Shown: in pieces, positions 40,417-52,664 of the stretch
Numbering within the stretch: the first letter of the stretch is position 1
Layout: each line of letters starts with the position of its first letter
Source of the DNA: Rhizoctonia solani
Taxonomy: Eukaryota > Basidiomycota > Agaricomycetes > Cantharellales > Ceratobasidiaceae
NCBI RefSeq assembly: GCF_016906535.1
Contig: NC_057370.1
Location: 3,100,001 to 3,164,000 of the forward strand
Direction of reading: 5' to 3'
Length of the DNA: 64,000 bases
Notes under the pieces: generated by a model
Seen by the model: only the letters and a program-made list of their open reading frames with translations
The model's database searches: none
Told to the model about the DNA's origin: nothing
Made by a program: the position numbers and the translations under genes

Positions 40417-40983
40417 GATCGTCGCCTCCTGGTTCTGCTCAGATCAACGGCCGGTAGATTCCCTTTTTTTTTGGTCTTGGGTGTGCGCCTCTTTTGCTTT
40501 TTTTGTCTACACTATCGATATGTATGCACCATTTGTCGTTGATTTGCTATTCTGTATAATACACAGACTATAAACATGCGGTTTAACTTTCGTTTGTGTG
40601 TGTGATTACGGTGGTTCCTAGGCTGAAACTGCGGGTGGTGAATTCGACAATTCATAAGTCAAATATGGACACTACTTATACTTGTTTCGGAATATAAGCC
40701 GGCACACTTTTTCAGCCTCATTAAGGTTTGTAGATTCGGATACACAGATTGGCGTGTTCACAGCCTGTTCATCATTATTCATATCATTCTATGGTAAGTT
40801 TATCAAGCGTATTGTAGGCTGAGCAGACTTGGACTATCCTATTCGGTATCACTAATTGATCTGACAATGACACCCAATAGGGGTATTCTGGAATGAGCTA
40901 CTTCTACAAACAGCTAATTCGATTGCGGAACTAATACGGAATGGCCTTGGGACCTCCGAACGCCGCACACGTTGAATATCGAA
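40417..40983. other. Intergenic between convergent genes
   Basis: 3' flanks of KDM5 and the GT71 gene. A poly-T run near 40465. No coding pattern. Confidence 0.5.
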
Positions 40984-43195
40984 TTACGTCAGAAACCCAT
41001 CCTCGAGCGGCTGTTGTAGTATATGGTAGTGCCACTGACGCATGCATAAATAACCTGATATTGTGCCAAGAGCCCAGCAAGGTACACGGGAGCAAATAGC
41101 ACGAATCGTACTAAATATCCTCAATAAGAAGCGCCAACACTTTACCATCCTCCATGTGCCACCATGTTTAAAGTACATGCTCTCGAACGCACTAAATTCT
41201 CCATCAGTCCACGGACTCTTGCACTACTTTTGGTCGGGGCCCGGTTCATCTATTTTAATTTCAGCACACATACCACCTGTCGCGGGGGTATATACGTTGA
41301 CAGTCATCCGATCAAGCAAGCGCGAATCAGCGATGTCGATTGCAGCCCGCTGGGTCATAGTAAACACCGGCTTGGCCCGAAACGTATGTTTGAGCAGATT
41401 CAATGAGCAAATTGGGGCTTCGGGGGTTCAGATATTCCATACTTGGAGCGCGTCAGAGACTGAACCTTGGTAAGCGCAGCCAAAACTCACCTGTAACATC
41501 CCAACACCGCCCCGAGGGATGACAGCCACCGAGGGGGCAGGGGTATAATCCAGACCCAACGCCCAAAACGCGTACCGCTATTCCCATTCAATCATATAGA
41601 GTTTCAATTGTGATGCTGATTAACCGTGCTTACAAAAGTATCCTGCAATGACGATCAGGGCGTTACCTCGACCAGGGTTCTGGAGTGCTATTTACCTTGT
41701 CTCCCCCACTTAGCATATAATAAAAAGACTGCTCGTGAGCCATATGAACTGCCACGTGTAGGGCAGCGAGATTCAGCCCTCCGTTACCGCGTTTATCGAT
41801 CAGAATTTGACCTGATTGTGATTCGAGGTCATGAATATTATTCACATGTGAACTCAACTGTACACACCTGATTCTAGTTCCCACCGATTATAATCACATA
41901 CCACACCAAGCACCCTCCAAATTGCGTTTCGAGCTAAAGTGGAGTGAACCACCTATCCTGAACTGATCTGCGTGCCTACTCACGATGATCCTTGTTAAAG
42001 TCTGGCCAAAAGACTGCACGTGGGCCATTGCGGTACAGAGGCTCATCAAATAGGATCTGGGTCTGAAAGAGGAATGTTGTCTGAGTCCAAGTACAACACT
42101 TCACCGAAGCTCGATTCAGTAATAGCAGCCGCCTTAATCTAAAATTCGAGGGTGAAACCAGGTGGGGCGCGTTGTGCAAAATTTGGTAAAGCTTACCTGA
42201 AAATTCTTCCATGCACCTTCCACCTAACGTCACATCTATTCAGCGTTGCACATTCAATAAAGCGGGCTAAACTAGCCTTTGCAAATCCGCCAAGCTTCGT
42301 GAATGAGCAATTTAGGATCGTATCGGTGCGGAGCCTTAGCGGCGATTCGACTTACCTCTCGGACAGTGGCCCCGAGATCCGCCAACCCATGTAAGTGATT
42401 TTGATTGGTTATTTCTCCAGAAAAGAGAACACTCTACTCCGAGCTTGCATTTGTATTCATGTCTCAAAATTCTAAGAGACACTAGTATTCGCTTGACCGT
42501 GTCCTAGTGGTAATTTAATTGAACATTGGATGCGCAAAGAAGTTGAAAATCCTCACTTTATTTCCTCCGGTCATTACAATTCCCCGCCCACCGAGCGCTC
42601 GGCCACTCGCAACCAGTTCAGTTCCATTCTTGTCCGCCGACTCGAAGTATCTAACTATGGCGTTGCGTCGTTGTGAAATTTCATCCGTTGTGATGTGCTC
42701 CCAAATGCACTGTTTCCGTTAAGTTGGTCTCGGTTGACCTGGACTGTCATGAGTACCCATCCTAGCCGACTTGACACAGAGATTTGGTACTAAACTTGCT
42801 TATCAGCTACCTTGATCGGGCAAGTCTGTGAATTAAGCTCGAGGGCCTCATTGTGAGTCCGAATGGGCCTAGACAGTAGCTCTGATAGCTTTTTGCGCAA
42901 GTTTTCGTTTTTGACAGCGATATTTGTGTAATTCAGAGGCGTAATCCCTTTAGGGGAATCTCCGGTATAATTCCAGGTTCATCGGCAATAGGTGCTCCTC
43001 CGGGCATAGATCCGGTCCCATTACCAGGCCTACTCCACTAAAAGGTAGATCTCCCTTCCATGAATTCCAATGCTCTTGCAGCTTCCAGTCTGGCGCAAAT
43101 GACGACCGCGCCCAACCAGTGAATACCAGCAAAGTCATCGTAACCAGCAATGTGATCAGTAAGAGAATAGCTATAGACGATTTTCTGATGTGCAT
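40984..43195 (-). CDS. Alpha-1,2-mannosyltransferase, GT71 (MNN2/MNN5-like)
   Basis: Golgi type II membrane enzyme that adds alpha-1,2-mannose branches to cell-wall glycans. It starts MHIRKSSIAI at 43195, with a signal-anchor LLLITLLVTMTLLVF. Family-typical pieces in order: RYFESADKNGTELVASGRAL with GGRGIVMTGGNK, LADLGATVRE, EVLYLDSDNIPLSDP (the DxD metal site), FDEPLYRNGPRAVFWPDFNK, LESQSGQILIDKR, MLSGGDKDTFRYAFW-like sequence, ALGLDYTPAPSVAV and FESMYFKHGG near the C-terminus. Many short introns. Frame slips near 42050 and 42955 interrupt otherwise conserved sequence, so either errors or decay. The 3' end is uncertain (41100 or 40984). The promoter and first codons are duplicated upstream. 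Confidence 0.75.
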
Positions 43196-43662
43196 CGTAT
43201 TTAGCTGTATCGGCTCTTAGTTGTCAGATACAGAGTAGCTATTAAAGCTGCGAAGGTGGGTGCTTTGTAGCTGCGGTGTGCTTACCAGAATGGTATTCCA
43301 AATATAGTCCTGGAGTAACCGGGGGCTCGCAAGATTGTATAATACATATGCCGGAGCGGATGCAATCAATTTACACCGACCCACAAGTGTAAATTTATAC
43401 TTTGCAATGTGATCAGTAAGAGAATAGCTATAGACGATTTTCTGATGTGCATCGTATTTAGCTGTATCGGCTCTTAGTTGTCAGATACAGAGTAGCTATT
43501 AAAGCTGCGAAGGTGGGTGCTTTGTAGCTGCGGTGTGCTTACCAAGAATGGTATTCCAAATATAGTCCTGGAGTAACCGGGGGCTCGCAAGATTGTATAA
43601 TACATATGCCGGAGCGGATGCAATCAATTTACACCGACCCACAAGTGTAAATTTATACTTTG
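43147..43662. repeat. Tandem duplication, ~257-bp unit x2, over the GT71 5' end
   Basis: Unit 1 is 43147-43403 and unit 2 is 43404-43662, both starting GCAATGTGATCAGTAAGAGA and ending AATTTATACTTT. One inserted A in unit 2 (CCAAGAATGG against CCAGAATGG) is the only difference seen. Each unit has the GT71 start codon (43195 and 43452, minus), about 16 codons and roughly 200 bp of upstream DNA. Confidence 0.95.
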
Positions 43663-43759
43663 TTTCTGTAACCCGTCTAAGGATTAAATCCGAGAGAGTG
43701 AATATTTGCAGCTTTTCAGGCCATTTGTTATACAAAGCACACACATTGCTCTTGCTGGT

Positions 43760-45346
43760 ATGACGTTCTCGAACTCCATGGTTGGAGCCACTCCCACTCC
43801 CAACGTTGGAACGCTTGTGCTAGATGCTGGGCCACTACTTTCCCTAACGCCTTTACGAGGCCTGGCTAGTCGATATGTTACCGTCCCTCAGGTTATTGCA
43901 GAACTCAAGGACCCTCGTGTTCGCGAACACCTCGAGAGGCTGGAACTGACGTCTGGTATCAAACTCGAGGTCCTCAACCCTGATGCGACTTCATTGGCCA
44001 AGGGTATGTGCAAATTTATCACAAAACAAGCCTTCTACTTAAATTAAGATAGTAACCGCATTCTCCAAAAAGACTGGAGACTACAGCGTGTTATCTGCCG
44101 CAGACCTGAGAATCGTGGCTTTGACATGTTCCTTGCATGAGAAAGTTACTCAGCCTGATGCCACTTTGGTAAGCCATTCAATTTGCCTCGAGGAGAATTC
44201 GTAGAATATCGATGGTATAGTTTTATTTTTAGGATGCGCAGGCAGCTACAACATCTGAGGCTTCGGCTGAGAGCAATTTGACGGAGCCGAGGTCTACGGA
44301 TATGGCTCACGGCGAGCCGGATTCGCCCGAGAATACCAACAGAGCAGAGGAACCCCAATCTACCATTGATCGCTCCGAGTCGACAGACGAAGAAGCACCA
44401 GAATTCGAACGCCTACCCTTGGATGCAGAAGTCGACACGCACCCAAACACCAAGCCTAATGAACAAGTCCCTGCCCTACCATTATACGAGGACCCGCCCA
44501 GCGAAGACGATGGCGAAGGTGAATGGATTACGCCTGAGAATGTATCCAAGCACAAATCGCGAGCTGTACAGTCATATTCTTCGGCTGACAATAAGCAAAA
44601 TGAGAAAAAAACCAACAAGGTTGTATCTCCCACGAAGATGGATGTTGCATGCATGACCGCTGATTATGCTATGCAAAACGTGTTACTTCAAATGGGCCTG
44701 AACTTGGTGGGAACCGAAGGTCGACGCGTGGCAAGCGTGAAGAGCTGGGTACTAAGGTGTCACGCATGTTTCAAGTAAGCAAACCTGCACCATCTTAATT
44801 AAAATGTCTCTTGATTAACTCTGAGCGTGTAAAGGATTTGTAGAGATAACACGAAGAAGTTCTGTCCGACATGTGGGAACGCAACCCTACTTCGTACTTC
44901 GGTTACGACCACTGGGCCGGGTGCGGACGGGTCTGAGCCTACCTTTCAGGTTCACCTAAAAAAGAATTTCCAGTTCAAGAACCGTGGTACAAAGTACAGT
45001 ATTCCCTCCCCAAAACCTGGGGCAGCAAAAGGTGGTGCAGGAAGCACGAACATCATCCTTCGCGAAGACCAGGTAGAATTTCAGAAAGGCGTACATCAGG
45101 AGGCCGTCAGGCAGCGAAAGGAACAAAAACGGGTCGACCGAGCTTTGGCTGGAGGCAAAGGAACTGGCATGAGTTGGGATGACCCCGATTGGTGAGTTTT
45201 GAGGCACCTTAACTTAATCAACTATCACTGATAAGGCTGATAGGATTCCCGAGATCCTGACTGGCACCCGTCGGCCAGGCGGTGGGCTTCCTACTATAGG
45301 ACACGGTCGAAGGAATCCCAACGAAGTACGGCATAAAAAGAAGTGA
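43760..45346 (+). CDS. NOB1: NOB1, 20S pre-rRNA endonuclease
   Basis: PIN-domain nuclease that cuts 20S pre-rRNA at site D to make mature 18S rRNA in late 40S assembly. Exons: 43760-44003, 44053-44168, 44233-44774, 44835-45191, 45244-45346. PIN domain: LVLDAGPLLSLTPLR (catalytic Asp), VPQVIAELKDPRVREHL (Glu), TGDYSVLSAADLRIVALT (two acidic residues). An acidic low-complexity linker is followed by VACMTADYAMQNVLLQMGLN, then a zinc ribbon with CHACFK/ICRD and FCPTCGN, and the C-terminal GGKGTGMSWDDPDWIPEILT with a basic RRNPNEVRHKKK tail. An in-frame ATG at 43706 would add 18 residues; 43760 fits the usual length better. All splice sites are canonical and frames join cleanly. Confidence 0.94.
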
Positions 45347-48341
45347 TTGTAGTACTCAACTACCTGTCTGGATAGCATATACTCATGTATTTATATACCG
45401 TAAATGGATATATTGTAAAAGTTAGGTTCATGGTGGCTGGATCCCCTCGCTTCATACACTCAAATCAAGTAGACCCCCCCCCTAACTATCATTCACGTAA
45501 ATTTGCTGGGAGGGACCGTATTGGTTTATCAATATCACTGGAACCAGCGTCCCCCATGTTGGTTTCGAATTTTATAATAATGCCTTTGGCTTCCCGAGAA
45601 TTCTACACACATACTATTTTACATATCTAAACTCAATCATGCTATCTGAATATTGGTTTCTAACACACTAGCATTCAGGGGGCATTTACTCACCCCGAAT
45701 GTTACCCAGAACATTGACGATCAGGTATAACTATTTGCCGCGCTATTCTCTTTCTCTCTTTAACGCACTCTGGGGGCTCCAAATGATAAAACCAGTTGAC
45801 CCCCAAGGTTAGCTGTAAACTTAAAGTGTCATGCCATGAGCTTCATAGTCGCCTGCGTCCTGTCGGTCTCTCCGTATTTATAATACGTAACACCGGTTGC
45901 GTGCCCCCGAAAGTCATTGAGCCTATGTTGGGGATCACTAACAAGTCTCTGGATATCAGAAACAACTACACAAAGGCTTATATAACAAGGGAATTTTCCT
46001 ATTTTTAGGAGCGGTAAGGCCACCAGACTACCCGGAGTCCTATACGACTAAACGGCATGTCCCATTGCCTTTACAAAGTGGGGCCAGTCGGAAAAATAAA
46101 TGAGTAATGAAGGAACTCGAATATGTAGTTGTGGTCCGTTTTTGAACCCTCACATTTGGTCACATGAATGATCAACAAATCGTTGGACCTTAATAGTTTG
46201 TGATTTGTAGAATGCTAAGGACTTAACTTTGTTCGTCGCAGAATATCGTCGTCAAGCGATGACTCAGTTTGAGCACACTATCCCATGTCCATGTTCCCTT
46301 TGCTACTATTCCATCATGGTCACACAGTGGGTGTGCGTAATTGTTGTACGAAAGTAACCGGGTAATCGTATAGGCAAAGCCATCATAAGTTTCCCGGCGT
46401 TATGAAGAATGTTTCCCTGTCACCCAGCCTAGTTTCACATATTCTCGAGAGATCCAGGTTGGGTGCCAGAGAGCACCATCCTCACAGAAGCAAAATAGAA
46501 TGGAGAATATCCAATCGATTTGCTAATTGGCGATACGCTCTTCTGACTGGTGCTACCGCCTTGATAGATCAAGTCTCAAGCTGCCCATCAATCGCATTTC
46601 ACTTTATTTTAACGTTGGATGATGCACAATATGAGAGTATATTCAGGTTGATGATAACGTAGCATATGTCACACAAGTTCAAAACAGCCATTGTCTCGAC
46701 CGGCCACTACAGTACACCGCACGTCTCGTAAATTACATAGCCAAGTCAAGAAGGCACCAGTATCAGCCACCGTAGCCTTCGATTGAAGGGTACAAGATGA
46801 TATTAGTAGAACTCAACATAGCCCAACCTTAATTACTACCTGTTTTTCCAAAAACTAGGGGTCTTGTTCAAGGCTTCACTAGGGTCTCCAAGGAGCTACA
46901 TGCTATGTACTTCCTGAAGGGTTGAGCTTCCGGTACGTAGATTAAAGTGTCAAACCGATCACTGTCGATCAGGGGGCCCATCGAGCTCGTGTCTCGCGTG
47001 GAGGTAATGACGAACTGTGCCTGCCCGGGGTCAATCATATTCGTTGGGCCAGATCTTGGGACAAACGAAAAGTGTTCATAGTGCTAACGCAATAGGATTC
47101 TGGGGCTGAATGTGGACCTATGGGACCAATAAGACTATTGATTAGTTGCTGACACCAAGACTAATCTGATGCTTCAAGTCGTGAGCCAGAAATCGACATC
47201 CGGTAGAGCTCGGAGCTTGGACTTATGGGGATACATCGGGGCATTCTCGACTGAATGTTTAAGCGCAGGTAATCAGCCCCTCGTTTGCGGCCGAGAGGAG
47301 TAATATTAAGGTAAATGTAAATTCTAATAGGACTCCACAGTCGACAAAGATCTGAACTATCTGAGTTTAACCCAAACCACACATAATCCTCGTGGCCATC
47401 TGTGAGGTTAAACTACCAAGTCAGCATTCTTTGTTATCCTCAAGGATGCACACTTGTCCAAAGAGTAACCTAAAGTGAGAGTGTATCCTGGTAAAGTTTC
47501 CCTTGGGAAACTGATGATACGCGTTCAGAGCAGTAACCTTGAAAGGGGAGCGTTGGATATCTCATAATCATCATCACCACCACCACCACCACCACCACCA
47601 CCACCACCACACGTTCGGAATCGGCCATTTCCGCTGTACTTTGGGATGTGGTAAAACTCAAGGTGTCCCAATACACCAGGAAAACTTCTGAAGTTTCGGG
47701 AACGTCTCTCCTTACTGGGGAGCTCCAGAGCGTTTGTTGACGTAGAATGTGTTATTATAATAATAAGGCCTGTTTTGATATAGCTATAACACGACTCGCG
47801 GTAAAGATGGGTCTATAAGATACCAGATAACGTATTACGAGAGACATTATGATGTCCAAGACACAGTATAGGGCCATCCTTGTCCGTTGTTGGTTAAGAG
47901 CCGCATGTATCCGAACAGCCATTCTTTGCACTTGTTATCGCACCACGGTCTCATATATCATTGATTAGTTTGACTGAATATAATTGAGCGTGGCAAAGTC
48001 ATTTGGATTTAGAATATGGAGCAGGAGCTCGCAGGAGTCCCAAGTCGGTGGGACCTCACGTGATTTCAGGTGCCAACCAGTGAGAAACTCCCGATTTAGC
48101 TTGTTTTGTATGGTATATTCTGGGACTTTTACCCGTAGCCTAGAGATAGATATGGGTGCTTAGTTATTGATGATTTGAGGCACGACAAGGATTGAAGTTG
48201 TGGGAAATGGAGTGGTCAAGGGATGATTTCATCATTAGCACGTGAACGACCGAAGTGGGGTATATGAGATTGGCCAAGTTTTGGCGATCAGCGCGTACCC
48301 TATACAATTTTCGCTTTGGTCCACCACTCCGCCACAATAAA
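45347..48341. other. Gene-free interval with (CAC)n microsatellite
   Basis: About 3 kb with no supportable gene on either strand. It contains the trinucleotide repeat at 47575. The final part must hold the ARB1 promoter. Confidence 0.55.
47575..47611. repeat. (CAC)n microsatellite, ~12 units
   Basis: A perfect CAC run preceded by CATCATCAT. On the minus strand it reads as GTG repeats. It probably varies in length between strains. Confidence 0.95.
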
Positions 48342-51300
48342 ATGCCGCCATCCGCGTCGAAGCAAAAGCGTCTTGCCGAAAAGGCAGCAAAGGCTGCTGC
48401 AAAGGCAACAAGGGCTCTTCTACTGGCACACCCGGGGACACCGCCTCTGCCAATGGATCCAGCATTAATACGCCGCTCACAAGTGTTCCCGGCTCTGTCA
48501 ATGCGAGCACAGATGATTTGACTAGCATGGCTAAGCTTGCCATTGCAACCGACCGGTTCGTGGCTATTAATATAATAATAAGCAATTCTCAACGAATATG
48601 CCGTGATCCAGGAGCGCCGCTGGCGTACTCGTCTCAGATCCGAAAGGACGAGATATCAAAATTGATGCATACACGCTTTCTTTCCATGGTCGACTCTTAT
48701 TTGAGGTGCCGAGATATCCCTGAACTATGGACAGAGGTATGCGCTCGGACCAAAATCTTTGCAGACATGAGTTTGATGGAATGATTTAACTTCCAGATAC
48801 GGTCTTATGGGCGAGAATGGTTCGGGTAAATCGACGTTCCTCCAGTCTCTGGCTGAACGAGATATTGAAATCCCCGAGCATATTGATGTACGTTTCTTCC
48901 CTGTCTTTACATTGGATCTCCATAACCCTCGGCTATCCGTAATAATAACCTTAATACTGCCCGCTGTACTTTATAGATCTATCTTGTTCGAGGAGAAGCA
49001 GACCCTTCGGAAACAAACGCTATTGATTACATCATCGCGTCAGCTAAGGAGAAAGTCGCTCGGCTTGAGAAGCAAATCGAAGATCTCAGTGTAGCTGACC
49101 AGGTTGACGACCTCGCTCTCGACGCTCTTCACGAGGAACTCGAGGAGCTTGATCCCTCGACTTTTGAAGTGAGCTGATGAGCCTTATAAATCTTATCGAA
49201 ATCTCACAGGTGCTTTTTGAATAGGTGAAAGCAGGAAGCATTCTTCACGGTCTCGGATTTTCTCAAACGATGATGAAAAAACCCACAAAGGATATGTCCG
49301 GTGGATGGAGAATGCGTGTCTCCCTGGCTCGTGCCTTGTTCGTGAAACCCCACCTTCTATTGCTAGGTATGCATTTATCCAATTGACTCATCAAGCCTTC
49401 TCACTGATTCTCCGTTTTAAGATGAGCCCAGTACGTTCGGAACTTGGGCTATTGGCTTAACTAAGTAACTAATATCGCGCCTCTAGCCAATCACCTGGAT
49501 CTCGGCGCGGTTGTGTGGCTTGAAGCTTATCTTAGCACCTATAACCATATTCTGTCGTAAGTATTTTGAATTGCAAACGAATCCAGGCTCCTACCCTTTA
49601 AACATACAGATCACATCGCACTCTCAAGACTTTATGGACAGCATTTGTACAAACATTATGGACTTAACGCCCAAAAAGAGGTTCGTTAATTGCATTTACC
49701 TGGATATGCTGATTCTGAAGGCAACTCCCGCATTAGTTGGTGTATTATGGCGGTAACTATACGACATACGTACGTACAAAGGCCGAAAACGAAGTCAATC
49801 AAATGAAGGCGTACCACAAACAACAAGAAGAAATCGCACATATCAAGAAATTCATTGCCAGTGCGGGAACTTACGCAAACTTAGTGAAACAAGCGAAGAG
49901 CAAACAAAAGGTTGGGCTCACTGTAGTGGTAGTTCCGCCATAATTTACACCCGCCCATACATTATAGATCATTGATAAGATGGAGGCCGCCGTCTCGTGG
50001 AGAAAATCGAACAGCCCAAGACTCTTCGGTTCCACTTCGAGGATATCCGAAAGCTACCTCCTCCGATTATCTCGTTCGACGATGTCGCGTTTCATATTCT
50101 GGAAACCCGAAAGATTACTTGTATGACCACCTTAATTTGGCTATTGAGTGAGTTTCAATATTCCTCGGCCCTTGCTTTGAGGGGCCACCATTGGCAGCCT
50201 CAACGGGCGCCTCGTACGAGGAAGACACTGATGTCCTGTCCCAATTCGCCTTCTAACTGCTCGTATCACACTTACGTTGGAATGCATTTGGCTCAACCCT
50301 ACTACGACAAACGATACCTTTTCATTCGACTTTGTCTCCCGGATTCAATCTTGTCTCGCCATAATCGTCGATTCCGTGTTATGACCGGACATACTAACCT
50401 TATTTTGACTACATAGCATGGATTCTCGCGTTGCAATTCTGGGTTTCTGGGTGCCAATGGTACCGGAAAATCGACGCTGTTACATCTAATTACTGGCGTG
50501 CTTCAGCCGTGTGAGGGTACTGTTTCAAAACATACGAGTTTGAAGTTGGCCAAATACAGTCAACACAGTGCGGACCAGCTGCCTTACGACAAGAGCCCAT
50601 TGGAGTACATGGAAAGCTTGTACAGGGAGAAGTACCCCGACAAGGAAACAATGGTGGGTTTAACTTATGATCAATTTTTAAAAGAATACTGGGAGGGGCT
50701 TCGTCGAAAGTTTTACCAGGCGTGAAAGTTTCACAGTATGGTTGGTAGGCTTGGACGATAAACTCCAACGCCACCACGGCTGGGCGAACATTCAGTTTAA
50801 TCGAATGCTCGCCTGCTATACCTTCCCTCAGCCAATTTGGGTTTCTGGTGCTGATCAATGTTACAATCTAGTTCTGGCGTCAACAACTCGGAAGGTTTGG
50901 GTTGTCTGGTGCGCACCAGACCTCACCAATCAATCAACTATCAGACGGACTTCGCAATCGTGTTGTATTTTCACAACTGGCGATGGAACATCCCCATGTC
51001 TTACTACTTGGTAAGTCTATTCTTTTGTTTTAAATTCAGTACCCCTACGGCATGGGAGATTTAGCCAACTCTCCAACCGGCTTTCCTCGGCCATTGCCGT
51101 TCCTTAGAGTCTATATACTCTACGATACAAACTTCAGAGCTTGTGATGCTCAAAGCCCGATCGGAGCCTTGATATAACGTTTCAGACGCCCCCAACATGA
51201 TCATCAATTATGGCTGGGCACCTGCCCGAGATGACGCATTTGGGGGTTTCTAATACCACATGTCGTCATTCTAATCACAGCAATATCTGTGGAGCTAACA

Positions 51301-52133
51301 TTCGTTTTTCAACTGCATATCCAACTCCCAATATTCGATCCTCATTCCGAATCATGACAATCATTCGATTTGTTTTATGGACCAATTCGTTTCAACCCTT
51401 ATGGCTCTCGTGAACCTACATCTGCACCCGTGGACATCCTTGGACGCTACCCGCACTTTTTATATCGATCCTGGGTATACAATCCTACAACGACAACGCC
51501 GACTCGTGTCCGGGCTCCCTATTGGTGCAATTACTGTTCCTCGCCGAATTGCCGACAGATGAACCGACAAACCACCTTGACATGAGTTCGATTGATGCTC
51601 TCGCCACTGCGATTAACGAGTTTGAGGGTGGCGTTGTTATCGTCTCGCACGACTTCCGTACGCTAGAATTCTTTCGCTTGTGCACTAGCGATCATCTGAT
51701 GTTTCTTTCTCTTTTGGGATAATAGGTCTCATCTCACAGGTCGCACGCGAGCTATGGGAAGTTAAAGATAAAAAGATTCGGAACTTAACCAAGGAAGACA
51801 TCGATATCAAGGCATACAAGGCGATGCTTGTCAAAGACAGTGAGTGCATATATTGGCCCTGCAATGCCCCATTTCCTCTGGTCTCGACTCGTTACCCACG
51901 GCCGGCGGCTCTTATCCGAAATCTGTCAATGGATTAAGGGAGACATGCTTGGGACTTGGCAACGACTTCGAACCCGTTTGATTCGGACATTCTGTGTTAC
52001 GTCCCACGTTCATCAACACGCTGCAATCACGGTACCGAGGCACATGCTAACCACCCTCGTCTTTGTAGGTATGGCTGCAATTGAGAAAGCCAAATTATTC
52101 AGCAAAACCGCGACCGGAGGCAAAGTCGCTTAA
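48342..52133 (+). CDS. ARB1: ARB1-like ABC-F ATPase (ribosome biogenesis), with frame breaks
   Basis: Twin-cassette ABC-F protein without membrane segments, shuttling with pre-ribosomes. It starts [23 protein letters not shown]1: [18 protein letters not shown], Walker [10 protein letters not shown], signature [36 protein letters not shown]. Linker helix: [23 protein letters not shown]2: Walker [65 protein letters not shown]. It ends [14 protein letters not shown]. Frame problems: single-base losses near 48415, 48706 and 50095, and an 8-bp tandem duplication at 50437-50452 beside the NBD2 Walker A. Introns in NBD2 are long (50148-50416, 50654-50871, 51011-51558, 51840-52068), while those in NBD1 are about 55-65 nt. 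Either an essential gene with sequence errors or a decaying copy. Confidence 0.85.
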
Positions 52134-52466
52134 TTTCGCTAATTGGTTCCTTGGTTGTATCAAATATTCTATCCGCATTGCTATATCTTAGACATTTGTA
52201 TCGACCCAGCTTGATTACTGAATGAAGAAGTGTAAACGGAATGCAACATCTACCCTATTGTTACTGCCAGTGATGGAATATACGTTTGGCCTATCGATTG
52301 ACATGTTTGCTATGTAAAGAAGCGAGGCCATTGGAGCCACACATACTTGCGATAAACATGCACGGGCATTGAGGAATGGCGCTGAACGAACGCACGGAAA
52401 GTTTGCACAGGGTCATCGCCCTCATCGCTTAGGTAATCAAAGTCACCTTTGCTGGGACATCACGCT
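52134..52466. other. Intergenic, ARB1 3' flank
   Basis: Between the ARB1 stop codon and the left target duplication of the hAT element. No gene. Confidence 0.5.
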
Positions 52467-52474
52467 GGGCTAAG
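52467..52474. repeat. Left target-site duplication of hAT (GGGCTAAG)
   Basis: Identical to 55651-55658, directly abutting the CAGTG terminus. The perfect match suggests a recent insertion. Confidence 0.88.
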
Positions 52475-52664
52475 CAGTGTTGTTATGAACCGACAATAAA
52501 CCCGAGTTTGTCCGATGACCGAACTGTGGAGCCAACTAGTTGGAAAAAAACGTTGGTTCGTTCGTCTTAAATTTCAAATTAGCGCAATATAGTACAAATA
52601 GCTACAAGACGACTTGGTCACTCGCGCATAGACGCAATGGCCTCGTAAACATCACGCTCCTTAG

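Noticed and set aside
43450..43744. ORF and start codon in the second repeat unit, possibly a separate gene
   Set aside because: It is the duplicated GT71 5' end; the frame does not continue into GT71 sequence.
44307..44654. 115-codon minus-strand ORF
   Set aside because: Antisense to the acidic linker of NOB1; Ser-rich translation with no motif.
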